64,000 nucleotides of DNA from Spiroplasma melliferum (GCA_005222125.1 CP029202.1:434001-498000), one strand, 5' to 3'; counted from the first letter of the stretch, positions 44,792 to 56,087 are shown. The notes: generated by a model not told the origin, from the sequence alone. Translations and numbers: made by a program.

Positions 44792-45370
44792 ATGAAGAAA
44801 TTTTTAGCTTTTTTAGGGGTAAGTATGATTGCCCCTAATATCGTATTTGGTATCACTGGAATTACCGAATATAACAACTTAAAACAAAATAGTCCTTTAG
44901 TGGGCCATTCAGCAATGCTATTACAAATAAAGCAACCAGGTATTGAATTTAACAATGAAATAAAAGTTTATAAGATTACAACTGATGTACTACCAAATGA
45001 ACAAAAATATGACATTATTTTTAAAATTAAGTCTGAATTATGAAAAGAAATTAAAAATTTATGAGAAATTTTTAATAATAATTTTAATAACAAAAACAAT
45101 AAAAAAATTAAATTTACCCATGCTGTGGTAGCTAAACTATTACATTCAGTGATGATAGATTCATCAATTGCAACAGTTCCATTTCTTTCTATGTTATTTA
45201 ACCAAATTTGAAGTGATTGAGATGTAATTAATGATTTTTGAATTGAATGTCTTCAAGAAAACTACCGTATGGTTATGAATTTTACAGTAAAATATGAGCC
45301 GACAAAAATTGAGCGATATAGCAATATTAAATTTACCCTTTGTTCAATATATTCAGATCATAAATCATAA
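44792..45370 (+). CDS. secreted protein, function unknown
   Basis: A 192-residue protein with a signal sequence (KKFLAFLGVSMIAPNIVFG) and no lipobox Cys. The mature part ends in a strand-rich segment (YRMVMNFTVKYEPTKIERY, NIKFTL) resembling in style the C-terminal parts of the lipoproteins near 23 kb and 25 kb, but no family is recognised. AGAAAGGAA lies upstream of the ATG, and TATAAT at 44757-44762 is the probable -10. It is convergent with the GNAT gene. Confidence 0.8.
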
Positions 45371-45379
45371 TAAAATAAC

Positions 45380-45411
45380 AAAAAATGCACTATTACTTTG
45401 AATAATGCATT
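45380..45411 (-). terminator. terminator of the GNAT gene
   Basis: On the minus strand AATGCATTATT and AATAGTGCATT (partly mismatched) form a stem around CAAAGT, followed by a T run. It begins within the last codons of the gene. Confidence 0.65.
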
Positions 45412-46202
45412 GTATAAACGTTAAAATATAGTTGTTGTGGTTCAAAACCTAGTTTTTTATATAAAGGTAAGCCATCTGGAGTTGCAACTAAACCAGCATA
45501 GTGGTAATTTGCTTTTTTTGCTTGGTTTAATAAATGAATTAACATTTCCTTAGCATAACCTCGTTTTTGATGTTCAGGATGAGTTGCAATGTCATCAATA
45601 ATTGCTAATTCTGATTCAAAATATAAGTTTCCTGTTGAAACAGGGACTTGATTTTTCATTAATGTTGTAAAATAACTAATTTTTTGTTCTTGGTTTAATT
45701 CTCAAATTGATTGATATTTTGCTAAATCAATTAATGATAAATCAAAAGCCTTTTTAATGATTTCAACAACGTTATGAACATTTGTTTCTGTTGTTACTTC
45801 TTGAAATTGCTCATTATCACTTGTACGATTAGTAATATTAAATGTTGTTAAGTCAATTAACATTCCGATGGCAGTTTCAAAATGTTGAAGACCAGTTTTT
45901 TCAAAAAATGATTTTTCAAATTGATTATTATCAATAGTAATAGTACATCACGTAAAAGGCGTTTTGGTTTGATGATATTGTTCAATAATTTCGCTTGCTT
46001 TTGCAAATTGTTCAGCTGTTATTAAATGTGAACTAATAACAACATTTAAATTACTTTTTGAATTACGTGAATCAATATGATGAAAGAAATTCTTATAATC
46101 GCTTTCAATTAGTTGGTTGCCATTGTCATGTTTAGGATCAACCATATAATGAATAAAGTTTGCAACTAATTGATCTAATTGTTTATTGTTAAATGTTAGC
46201 AT
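45393..46202 (-). CDS. GNAT-family N-acetyltransferase
   Basis: A 269-residue protein with a GNAT domain in its C-terminal third: IIDDIATHPEHQKRGYAKEM contains the acetyl-CoA pyrophosphate loop (QKRGYA), then LVATPDGLPLYKKLGFEP, the typical alpha-4/beta-7 end. The N-terminal 170 residues hold a more divergent part that may be a second, degenerate GNAT fold. Three TGA codons encode Trp. AAAGGAG lies upstream of the start on the minus strand. Substrate unknown. Confidence 0.85.
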
Positions 46203-46289
46203 GATATATTACTCCTTTTTTACCACATCTTAATTTTATCATTTTTTTACTTTGAATCAAAATATATACTATAGCGTGTCAAATGTTAG

Positions 46290-47010
46290 GAAAAAGTTCT
46301 CGGAATTAAATTCTAACAATAATTATAAATTAATTTTTGTAATAGCATTTTGGTATTTAATTGTCTAAATAAAGTGAGTATTGGTGAATTATATTTTACA
46401 AATTCCGAAGTATTTACTTTTTTAAAGACTAATCTTCAACTTATTCATTTGTTTTTTACTACAAGTTTTTTAATTTCCTTTAATTCTTGCAAAGAATTAA
46501 CACCATTAACAACTAATTGCACAAAATCATAATATTTTATTAAATAATCAATTAATTCTCGTAATTTTTCTTTTTCCGATTTTGCAATGTTATAAGCTTA
46601 ATCAAGATACTAAATAACTGTATTTCAATTTGATTTTAAAATAACTTTGCAAATTTTTCTTGCTAAATATCGTTTATATTTTCGTAGTTTTAGTAAACAG
46701 TCTTTAATTTTTTACTAATATGCAAACAATCAACAATAAAATCAATATTAATATATTTTTTAACAGAAAGGATATACTCAAAATAATTCAATGTTTTGTT
46801 TTTTTTGATAACTAATAGAACTTTTAGGAGATATTCTATTAGTTAGATAAGTAAAAAATGGCATTTAGGTTTAAAAATTTTACGATTCTAGTTATAATAT
46901 TCATAAATAATCATCGGATAGTTTTCTTTTATAATTTTTGTTCTTTCAAACTTAATTATATTGAAAACTTCCTTTTTATTTTTCCCAACTTTTCCAACGC
47001 AATTGAATAT
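46290..47010 (-). pseudogene. decayed transposase-like remnant
   Basis: The minus strand holds fragments in several frames broken by stops: VGKNKKEVFNIIKFERTKII, then YINIDFIVDCLHISKKLK, then LRELIDYLIKYYDFVQLVVN. The middle fragment resembles the LDxFHLSK region of the UPF0236/ISLre2 transposase-like family common in spiroplasmas. GTTAGGAAAAAG...AATTCTAAC near 46282-46314 could be an element end. No intact frame or clear target duplication is visible. The family call is tentative. Confidence 0.4.
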
Positions 47011-47282
47011 TTAAGAAATAATAATTAAAAATATTATTTAGGTTTATTTATGATACTATTAACTTCACTAAATAAATAATTATTTAGGTTGCTGATGATT
47101 AAATTTGAAAAGGAAATATTGGATAGTTACAAAATAATAATATTTTCATAAATTTTTATATTAAAAGACAACCGGTATTAAATTATTAACTTATTTGCTT
47201 ATAGAAATAAAAGGATTTATTATTTTAAAATTAATAATATTTGTTTTGCAATTTAATTAGCAAAAGAAAAGGAGAAAAATGA
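47011..47282 (+). other. AT-rich region upstream of the propeller-like secreted gene
   Basis: No gene. AATAATATTATTTAGG-type words occur twice (near 47030 and 47080), perhaps remains of the neighbouring element. AAAGGAG lies just before the next start. Confidence 0.35.
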
Positions 47283-48515
47283 ATGCGTAAAATATGTGCA
47301 GTATTAGGAATCTTTGCAATGTCAGGTTTTACAATTTTACCTAGCATTACGACTAATTCCATTTTAAATCAAAAAAAATTAGAAATAAATAAAAGACCGA
47401 CATCAAAAATTCCGGGTGTGATGAATAAAATTAGTGCTTTAGGAAAGTTAAAAATAAAACTGGATATTACGCATGAAAATATGGTATATTTTAAGGATCG
47501 AATTGGAAATATTTTTTATGAACAAGAAAATAGGATTTATATATTAAAACGAGATTGATTATCTTGGCCACAACAACTTGATCAAATTACAGCAAAAGTT
47601 CAAGTAATAATAGCAGATAATGATGACAATATTTATTTTGGAACAACAAATGGAATATATAAACTAAGTGCCGATTTAAAAATAATAACTAAAATTAAAA
47701 GAATAAATGGAGCAGTTAATTCTCTTGCAGTGGATAAAAATAATAATCTTTATTGTGGAACAGAACAAAGTGTTTATCGTTTAAATAAAACAACAAACAC
47801 AATAACAAATCTTTTCCAAGGCTGAGTTAATACGATATCAGTTGGTGAAAATGATGATTTATATATTGCTGCTAAGAATGGTGTTTATAAATTAGTTGCT
47901 GGGACAGATAATGTGCTCGAATTGTCAACTCCTGGTTATCATGAAAATGAATTATTATTAGATTTGTCCAAGGATGGTAAAGGTTTTAATAAAGATTGAA
48001 CTTTAGAATATTCAACATTAGCAAACTATAATAATTCAGTATATAAGGATTATAAAGAGAAAAGATTAACATTAAAAGTATTAGATACTTTTAATCTTCG
48101 AACAATTAATCCATTAGATTATAAAAAAATTGAATTTGTAGGAAATAGTTCTGAATTTTATTCAAAAATAAGTTGAGGTAATGATTCCTTTAATGGGAAA
48201 AATCCTAATGAATTTAATGGTTCTTTATTAAAAGAGAAAATTTTAAATAAAAAATTATCTTCTAGTGATTTTATTGTTTTAGACAATAACAATTTAACAA
48301 AATGTTTTGAAATTCAAAATTTTAATCTTAATTATAGACTATGAGGAAATAAAATTTGAGGAAAACAATATATTATTTTAAGTTATTATTTTAAGAATGG
48401 AAATTATTATTTACAATTTTCAATTGCATATAATATTTTAACGCAAGGTTTGTACAAAGGCGGAGGGGGACTTTGAATGGGCTTTGGTCATGGAATCAGA
48501 TTATATAATGATTAA
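47283..48515 (+). CDS. secreted protein with beta-propeller-like repeats
   Basis: A 410-residue secreted protein with a signal sequence (KICAVLGIFAMSGFTILPS). Residues about 70-210 contain four similar blades: NIFYEQENRIYIL, NIYFGTTNGIYKL, NLYCGTEQSVYRL and DLYIAAKNGVYKL, each about 40 residues apart, like blades of sensor-type beta propellers. Four or five blades are too few for a closed ring, so two molecules may pair or the C-terminal part completes the fold. The C-terminal 180 residues are unlike anything I recognise. Several TGA codons encode Trp. A surface binding role is plausible. Confidence 0.78.
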
Positions 48516-48834
48516 TAATTAAAAAAGAAAAGATTGTCAAATTATATTTAGAAAACAAAATAGCAATTAAAACACAAACTAATTTATATAATGTTAGTTG
48601 AGGACAATCCTTTGGGAATAAAACGTTCTTGAACGTATTCTGTTTTAACAATTTAAAATCAATTAATTTAATTGCTGTCATTATTAATTTTTCCAGTTGA
48701 TTAATTTCTTTTTTAAAAAGTCAATTTAATAATATTTTTGGGGTAATTTTAAATTTTGCATATTAAATAAATCCAATAATTGTATTTTAAATTTTGATAA
48801 TAAATTTAATATTTGCGTTATAATATAATAATTC
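48516..48834 (+). other. non-coding region with a start-less open stretch
   Basis: About 320 AT-rich bases. A plus-strand stretch of about 80 codons (near 48530-48766, reading KIVKLYLENKIAIKTQ) is open but has no start codon or ribosome site, so it may be a gene remnant. Confidence 0.35.
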
Positions 48835-48910
48835 ATAAGGGTCTTTCTAATTAATTTTTGCAATAAAATAATTATATATAAGGAAACCCTTATTTTTTTA
48901 TTTTCTCCCA
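48835..48910 (+). terminator. long-loop hairpin, possible terminator
   Basis: ATAAGGGT (48835-48842) pairs with ACCCTTAT (48896-48903) around a 53-base loop and is followed by seven Ts. Confidence 0.5.
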
Positions 48911-48941
48911 AAATTAAAATGCAATCTAGACAAAGGGAATA

Positions 48942-48980
48942 TTTCAAATTTTTTATTTTTTTGATATAATGACTATAGTC
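48942..48980 (+). promoter_or_regulatory. promoter with palindrome at the start site
   Basis: TTTCAA (48942-48947) and TATAAT (48965-48970) are 17 bases apart. GACTATAGTC (48971-48980), a perfect palindrome, lies just after the -10 where transcription should start. Confidence 0.6.
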
Positions 48981-49046
48981 TATGTAGAAATATCAATAAA
49001 TATTCTTATATAGGAAATGAAACATAAAAAGATGAGGAGTTTATTT

Positions 49047-49520
49047 ATGGCAATAAAAAAGAAAGTTGTTATCCAAGAAGAATTACCAGTAGTTGATTTA
49101 ATAAATCAAATTATTGAGGAAGGTAAAGATTTAAGTACTAAAACTGATGTAAAAGCAGCAAAAGAAAAAATAATGCATGAAGAATGAATTAAAAAAAATA
49201 ATGAAGCATGTGCTATTGCGGCAAAAAAATGAGAAGAAAAAATTAAATTAGCAAAAGAAAAGGAACTTAAAGCAGTATCAAAACTTAAAGATGTTGATAA
49301 AATTGAACAAGAAAGAATTGCTTTATTAGAACAAAAACGGAAAGAAGAAATTGCTAAAAATAATGCTTTATATGAAGAACGTGCTAAAAAACAGGCTCGT
49401 TTGACAAATATTTTACGTGTTAAAAGAGCAATGCGTGAACGAAAAATGATTTTGTCAAAAGAATCATGAGAAAAAGAATCACAAAAATGACAAAAATTAT
49501 TAGATCAAGTTTCACGTTAA
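49047..49520 (+). CDS. charged coiled-coil protein
   Basis: A 157-residue cytoplasmic protein, very rich in Lys and Glu, predicted to be one long coiled coil (for example KIEQERIALLEQKRKEEIAK). It has no signal peptide or membrane helix. Five TGA codons encode Trp, each in WEE/WEK-type contexts. GAGGAG lies upstream of the ATG, it has its own promoter with a start-site palindrome, and a terminator follows. The family is unknown to me; a scaffold or cytoskeletal role would fit but is a guess. Confidence 0.8.
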
Positions 49521-49531
49521 TTAAATAACTT

Positions 49532-49557
49532 ACACTGATGTTTATCAGTGTTTTTTA
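49532..49557 (+). terminator. terminator after the coiled-coil gene
   Basis: ACACTGAT, loop GTTT, ATCAGTGT and six Ts. Confidence 0.88.
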
Positions 49558-49690
49558 ATCTAAAATAAAATTTAATAAGTTACTTAATTTAGTTTTAAAT
49601 AACAATTGAAGTCAGTTTAATTTAGACAAGAAAAAATACCCCAATAATTTTATGGAGTATTTTATTCAAATATTTTAAAAACCCTTATTT

Positions 49691-50251
49691 TTATGACATT
49701 TTATTTACAAAATGTCATATTTTTTTAAAATAATCATTCGCTGATACTAGATAACTTTCTGCTTTTTTTAATGAATCACTAGTAAATTGTTTAATATCAT
49801 CCCAATGTGTATAAGCATAATAACCACCATAAATAGCTGCTGCAATTGCTAATGATATTCCCAATGTTTCAACAGCAGTTCCTAATGAACCAGCAAAAAT
49901 GCCACCCTCCACCGCGGTTGGGATTGATAATGTTTCAGCAGCCACTGCCATAGCTTCATTACTTAATAAAACTTCAGTTGTTGAACTTGCTGCTTCCTCT
50001 AAAACAATCATCGCATCAGCAATCACGTCACTAGTTAATTTTTCACCAGCATAAATAGCTTTCTCAATTGTTACAATTCATGTTGAATTAGCATTAAGAA
50101 TTCCTGATACTTCTCTCGTAACAAGATCAATCATTGATGATGCATTAGCTTGAATAATATATGTTCCTGCTGGAATGACTGTTGCCGCGGCACTAGTTGC
50201 TCCGCTGCTTATAAAGCCTAATGAACCTAAAATACCTAATAATGTTCCCAT
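49691..50251 (-). CDS. secreted protein with Gly-rich hydrophobic segment (family member 1)
   Basis: A 186-residue protein starting MGTLLGILGSLGFISSGATS, a signal-like N-terminus, with a helical middle and a conserved segment EGGIFAGSLGTAVETLGISL then AIYGGYYAYTHWDD, near-identical in the genes at 52043 and 53456. The segment is hydrophobic and rich in small residues, like a membrane-inserting hairpin. The last codons include one TGA-Trp and reach TAA at 49691-49693, inside the terminator stem. AGAAGGAAAA precedes the ATG on the minus strand. It lies downstream of the effector-like gene 50408-50881. Function unknown. Confidence 0.83.
49693..49726. terminator. bidirectional hairpin at the end of the 49691 gene
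   Basis: ATGACATTTT (49693-49702) and AAAATGTCAT (49709-49718) form a perfect 10-bp stem with a T run on the plus side and an A-rich left flank. The arms are part of the last codons of the minus-strand gene. Confidence 0.7.
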
Positions 50252-50382
50252 AGTTTTTCCTTCTTTCTTAAATTATATTTTTTGATAAATTTTTGTACAA
50301 TACAACTGTCTACTTTATTTATAACTTTTTTTAAATAAAAAAACAAGAATATTTTTCTTTTAATAGGTGAAAGTTATAATTT

Positions 50383-50409
50383 AAAAAAATAACCTCAATT
50401 GGTTATTTT
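50383..50409 (-). terminator. terminator of the 50408 gene
   Basis: On the minus strand AAAATAACC, loop AATTGA, GGTTATTTT and more Ts; the stop codon lies in the first arm. Confidence 0.8.
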
Positions 50410-50881
50410 AATCAATTTGATACTCTAAAAGATCATAATATGTTTCTTCTTTCTCTTCTTCATTATGTAAATTATTAAGCAAATCTAATAATTTATTTTT
50501 TTCAATAATTGTTGTATTAGTAAAATTTCTCGCATTTTGAATTTCATTTAAAATATCGGGTAATGTATGATCTTTTGCAGCCGAATTATAAATATCATCT
50601 ATTTTTTTAAGATATTTATTACGCTTATTTTGATATTTTTCACGATTAATTTGTTCTTTTGATAAAATATTATTTAAATTTCTTAAATTTTCTTTCTTTT
50701 TAAGTTCACAGTATTTTTGATAATCAAAATAGTATTTATAATTCATATAAATTCAATGTTTAGCTTTATTAAAATTTTTACTTATTATATTTGCAGTAAA
50801 ATCTCATCCTTTTTTACCTTTATTAATGACTCATTTACAATCTTGATATATTTTACATATGTCTATAATAAATGTTAACAT
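50408..50881 (-). CDS. small effector-like protein, paralog of the 56297 protein
   Basis: A 157-residue, charged helical protein without a clear cleavable signal. The block KGWDFTANIISKNFNKAKHW (about 26-45) followed by KYYFDYQKY aligns with AAWNFTADKISEKWNSAKNW and HYYWTNYNKW of the 56297 protein. The middle is coiled-coil-like and the C-terminus very acidic (NEEEKEETYYDLLEYQID), with two Tyr clusters. Four TGA codons encode Trp. GGAAAT is the only ribosome site near ATG 50881. It is preceded by a minus-strand copy of the shared leader, which puts it in the same set as the EPIYE and LPxY proteins. Function unknown. Confidence 0.75.
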
Positions 50882-50904
50882 ATTATATTTCCTTTAATAC
50901 TAAT

Positions 50905-50946
50905 GTAATTTATTTTTTAATAAAATCATATACACAATAAAATTTA
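50905..50946 (-). promoter_or_regulatory. hairpin leader, minus-strand copy H
   Basis: Read on the minus strand: a -10-like TATGATAAA (near 50949-50941), then TGTATATG (50934-50927), ATTTTATT and AAATAAAT as imperfect hairpin arms, and AAATTAC (50911-50905). It matches copy C most closely and lies 24 bases before the start codon. Confidence 0.6.
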
Positions 50947-50949
50947 TCA

Positions 50950-51695
50950 TAATTTTTTATATTTTAATATAATAAAATTATTTCCATAAATTAAAATATT
51001 TAACAAATAATTTGATTGTTTTTTAGTTAATTTATTAATTATTCTAGAAGGCTTAAAATATTGACAATATTTTTTTAAAATGTTATTGTTTTTTTCGTTA
51101 AAAAGAGTTATAAATAAAATAAGCAGTTGCATTGTAGAAAAATTTATTTATCAAAGAATTTATTAAAAAGATGGGTATATTAATTTCAATAAATTTCAAT
51201 AATAGTATTACAGATTTTGTTTATATAAAAGTTAAATAATATTAAAATTTTATTTTTTAGTTTTTTAAATCTTCTTATTGTTAGATAGAAATATTCTTTA
51301 TTTATTACTTAAAAAATATTGTTTTTAGTATATTTAAAAAAGACAAAATTATGAGAAAGTTATTTATTAAATATATTAGCAATTAAAAAAAGTAATATTT
51401 TTAAAATTAATTATTTCCAAAGCACTTTAAAAAAGCAAAAGAAGAATAAACAAAATAATGTAGTAAAATAAATTTTTTAATTAATAATTATAAAAAACTT
51501 AAAATAAAACAGTATAGTCGTAATCTTTACGATATAAAAAATGAATTTATAAAATATTAAAAATTAATAGTGGTGCTATTGCAACAATATTTTTATTTTA
51601 TTTAAATATTTTTTATATAAAAAATATATTGTTTTAAACACTAGTTTATTCGATAAATAAATTTTTAGCAATTGCCGTATTAAAACCATCTTAGT
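50950..51695 (+). other. non-coding AT-rich region
   Basis: About 750 bases with no convincing gene. A minus-strand frame of 61 codons (50947-51132) lacks a ribosome site. GTAATCTTTACGATATAAA near 51521 includes a small hairpin. Confidence 0.4.
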
Positions 51696-51782
51696 TTATT
51701 ATTAAGTTTTTTTCAAAATAAAAGTACAAACTTAATAATAAGATATTACTTCCTTAAGTATTGGTAATAAATAAGGAAGTAA
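51696..51782 (+). repeat. two adjacent strong inverted repeats
   Basis: TTATTATTAAGTTT (51696-51709) pairs perfectly with AAACTTAATAATAA (51728-51741), and TTACTTCCTTA (51746-51756) with TAAGGAAGTAA (51772-51782). They stand back to back in an otherwise featureless 1.1 kb. They could be a small structured RNA, a terminator pair or a remnant of a mobile element. Confidence 0.75.
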
Positions 51783-52042
51783 GGCCAAGTATTAAATTTA
51801 TCAACTTTTTATTTATTGGATTTAAATATTATTTCTGGACTTTAAAAATTAAATCATTTATAGTAAATTTAAACCCTTCCTTTAAAACATAATATAAATT
51901 TACTAAAAGATATATCAAAAAATTATCATACTAATATTCAATTCCTTTTTATACTTATAACCTGAATAAAGAGAAAGAAATAAAATTTAAATCCACATTA
52001 TTAAAATAAACTTAGTTTTATATTTTAAGAAAGGAAAAAATA
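51783..52042 (+). promoter_or_regulatory. upstream region of the three-gene secreted cluster
   Basis: AT-rich. Candidate -10 boxes are present (for example TATACTTATA near 51951), but no convincing -35. The shared TGTATATG leader is absent here. AAGAAAGGAAA lies before ATG 52043. Confidence 0.3.
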
Positions 52043-52483
52043 ATGGGATTTTTTTGAGGACTGTTAGGAACAATTGGAATCATTAGTAATACAACAGCCA
52101 CGGCTACTGCACCAGCAGTTATTGAAACATTACCAAGTCCGAGTCCTAATATAATTGTAAAAATATTATTAGATAGATTACAAGATTGTTTTAATCGTAA
52201 TTTATCAGGAGCTGAAGAAATAATGCAGAGTTTAGCACGTTATTTAAAAGTTGCTCTACCAGAAAATTTAAGTTCTAGTGAAATAATTGAATATTTTGGA
52301 ACTGCTGCTTTATCTTCCACAACAGAAGCAACTGTTGAAGGCGGTATTCTTGCTGGAACATTTGGAACTGCTGTTGAAACATTGGGAATATCATTATTAA
52401 TTGGCGCAGCTATTTATGGCGGTTATTATACTTATACACATTGAGACAATATTAAAACTAGTATCTTTAACTCTATTAATTAA
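52043..52483 (+). CDS. secreted protein with Gly-rich hydrophobic segment (family member 2)
   Basis: A 146-residue protein with a signal-like start (MGFFWGLLGTIGIISNTTAT), a helical middle, and the family segment VEGGILAGTFGTAVETLGIS then LLIGAAIYGGYYTYTHWDN. It ends 13 residues later. The shared segment is more conserved than the rest, as if it were the working part, for example a membrane-inserting hairpin. First gene of a cluster with 52535 and 53456. TGA codons encode Trp. No known family recognised. Confidence 0.83.
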
Positions 52484-52534
52484 CATCAATATTTTTAAAA
52501 GTTAATTTAAAAAGTTAGGAAGAGAGTAAAAACT

Positions 52535-53434
52535 ATGAAAAAATTATTAATAGCATTAACGACACCAATATTAGCATTAACTGGCATTACTTCGTTAATA
52601 CTTAGTGAACAACAAGCAAGTGTAGTAGAAAATAAAAAAATTAATTGATATGAAATTAAAACTAACTTAACAGAAAATAGTATCAAAGACATCGTACTTA
52701 CACAAGGATTAAATAATGATAAAGTACAAGAAGCATTAGATAATCCAGCAATGTTGAAAAAAGCACGTGAAAAATCATTGGAATATATTAATCACTTTGA
52801 AAAACAGAAAATAAATACATTAGAAGATGTTACTAATTATTTAAAAAATAACATTCAAGAGTTTAAAGATAATTTTAAAGTTGAAAATAAATTAGGTAAT
52901 TTAAATAATGTTGGTCTTTTAAGTAAAACTGCTTATGCAATGACTCCTAATGATTCGGTTCAAGCAACACCTAATAAAACTTTAGATAAAGAACAAGCAA
53001 TTAATAATACAGAAGAAACAATCAAGAAGTTAAAAATTTTAGATACAACGCTTTTAACTATTGCTGTAATATCTGATATCGCGGCAGCCGGATTTTGAGC
53101 CGCATCGTGATTTTTTGGAATTAGCGTCCCATGAGCAGTTGCAGCAACTTCGTTAGCAGCAGCGCTACATGTAATTCAAAATGCTGTTCATGTATTTTTA
53201 GTAAATAATAAAACATTAGAATCAACAAATTGATGAGGTATAATCACCTGAGCTAAAGATATTACTTTTTTTGCAAGTAGTGTATCATATAGTTTAATTT
53301 ATAATACAGCAGTATCAATTGCTGAAGCAGCCGTTACTGCAACATCATGGGCAGTCCCTGCGGCTTTTGCTGGAATTGGTGTTTTTAGTACTATGTATGC
53401 ATGAATTAAACTATACATTGATAGTATTATTTAA
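52535..53434 (+). CDS. secreted helical protein with hydrophobic C-terminal half
   Basis: A 299-residue protein with a signal peptide (KKLLIALTTPILALTGITSL), a soluble helical region of about 150 residues, then three to four hydrophobic helices (TLLTIAVISDIAAAGFWAAS, VAATSLAAALHVIQNAVHVF, and two near the end rich in Ala and Trp). A soluble helical head followed by hydrophobic hairpins resembles the outline of alpha-helical pore-forming proteins, but I see no specific family match. AGGAAGAGAG precedes the ATG. It lies between two members of the Gly-rich segment family, spaced 51 and 21 bases, so they are likely co-expressed. Confidence 0.8.
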
Positions 53435-53455
53435 TGTACGAAAGAAGGAAAAACT

Positions 53456-54085
53456 ATGGGAACATTATTAAGTATTTTAGGATCATTAGGAATTGTCAGT
53501 AGTAATGCTAGTGCACCATTGGTTAGTACAACAGCAGCAACTAGTACTTCCACTGCAACAATTGGATTTTGAGACTACTTGGTAGGAATAAAAAATATTT
53601 TAACGAGTCCTAATTTATTAAACGAAGCTTATGCATTATATAATGTCGCATTGGGGGAATTAGGGACTTTATTTAAATTGTTAAGAACATTTGAATGAAG
53701 TAATTTATTTAATGAAATATCTTCCTTAGGAATGACAACGAAAAATTTATTGGTATTAGCAAAAAATATTGCGCAACGAATTAACCAATTAATTCCAGAT
53801 GCTTTTTTACCATTAGAAAATCTTACAGGTTCGGCATTGGCAGAACTTGAATGAATAGCAGGCGGAGCAACAGAAGCCGCCGTTGAAGGTGGTATTCTTG
53901 CTGGTTCATTAGGAACAGCGGTTGAAACACTGGGAATATCGTTATTAATTGGTGCTGTTATTTATGGCGGATATTATACTTACACGCATTGAGATGATGT
54001 TAAACATTTTGCAAATAAAATAAGTGATTTTGGTAAATCAGTTGCAAAAAGTGTTACTAATTACTTTAGTAGTTGATGATCTTAA
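53456..54085 (+). CDS. secreted protein with Gly-rich hydrophobic segment (family member 3)
   Basis: A 209-residue protein starting MGTLLSILGSLGIVSSNASA, nearly the same as member 1 at 49691. The middle is helical and longer than in its paralogs; the family segment VEGGILAGSLGTAVETLGIS then LLIGAVIYGGYYTYTHWDD is followed by an amphipathic tail (KHFANKISDFGKSVAKS) that ends in SWWS. AGAAGGAAAA precedes the ATG, identical to the ribosome site of member 1. A terminator follows. Six TGA codons encode Trp. Confidence 0.83.
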
Positions 54086-54142
54086 CAAAAAAGAGTTACA
54101 ACAAGTTTAATAATTATTATATTAATTAATAATTATATATTA

Positions 54143-54176
54143 AGAGCTAATAAAAAAAAGACTTAGCTCTTTTTAT
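54143..54176 (+). terminator. terminator of the three-gene secreted cluster
   Basis: AGAGCTAA (54143-54150) and TTAGCTCT (54163-54170) around a 12-base loop, followed by Ts. Confidence 0.82.
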
Positions 54177-54404
54177 TTTTTCAGTTATAATTTAAATGTC
54201 AAGATTAAATCATTTCGTAAACAATTCTTAAAAAATTATTTAAAATTTAACAATACAAAATTAAATATAGAATTTCAATTATTATTAACTATTAAGGCTG
54301 GGTGGCAGGGATGTTAAGTAAACCAAAGTTTTTATTAACGATGGTTTTAAAAGTTAATATTAAATATCTATTTTTTTATTGTTTTTATTAAGAGAGGAGA
54401 AAAA
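54177..54404 (+). other. leader region with a G-rich patch
   Basis: Non-coding, AT-rich except for GGCTGGGTGGCAGGG (54296-54310), which stands out sharply. AGAGAGGAG lies before ATG 54405. No clear promoter consensus is seen. Confidence 0.4.
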
Positions 54405-55898
<1,494 letters not shown>

Positions 55899-55921
55899 AA
55901 TTAAAATTTATGACAAATAAT

Positions 55922-55950
55922 AAGACTAAAACGCAACATTAGTCTTTTTT
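55922..55950 (+). terminator. terminator after the 54405 gene
   Basis: AAGACTAA, nine-base loop, TTAGTCTT and further Ts. Confidence 0.85.
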
Positions 55951-56018
55951 ATTTATCAAAATGTACGGCCAATATTAATTAATAATAAGATTTTTAAATT
56001 AAAGGTTTGTTAATTTAA

Positions 56019-56087
56019 AACTAATGTGATAAAGTTAATATTGTAAATGATTTTAAAAAATGGTTAATATTTTTTAAAATAAATGAC
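56019..56087 (+). promoter_or_regulatory. promoter and hairpin leader (copy G) of the 56297 gene
   Basis: TGTGATAAAG near 56025-56034 is the likely -10. TTGTAAATGA (56041-56050) follows, then ATTTTAAAAAAT (56050-56061) pairing perfectly with ATTTTTTAAAAT (56069-56080), and AAATGAC (56081-56087). The words after it (AAATGACTTTAATTAATT) are the same as those after copy B, 50 kb away. Confidence 0.72.

Noticed and set aside
50947-51132. Minus-strand frame of 61 codons
   Set aside because: No ribosome site, and its composition is what AT-rich random DNA gives.
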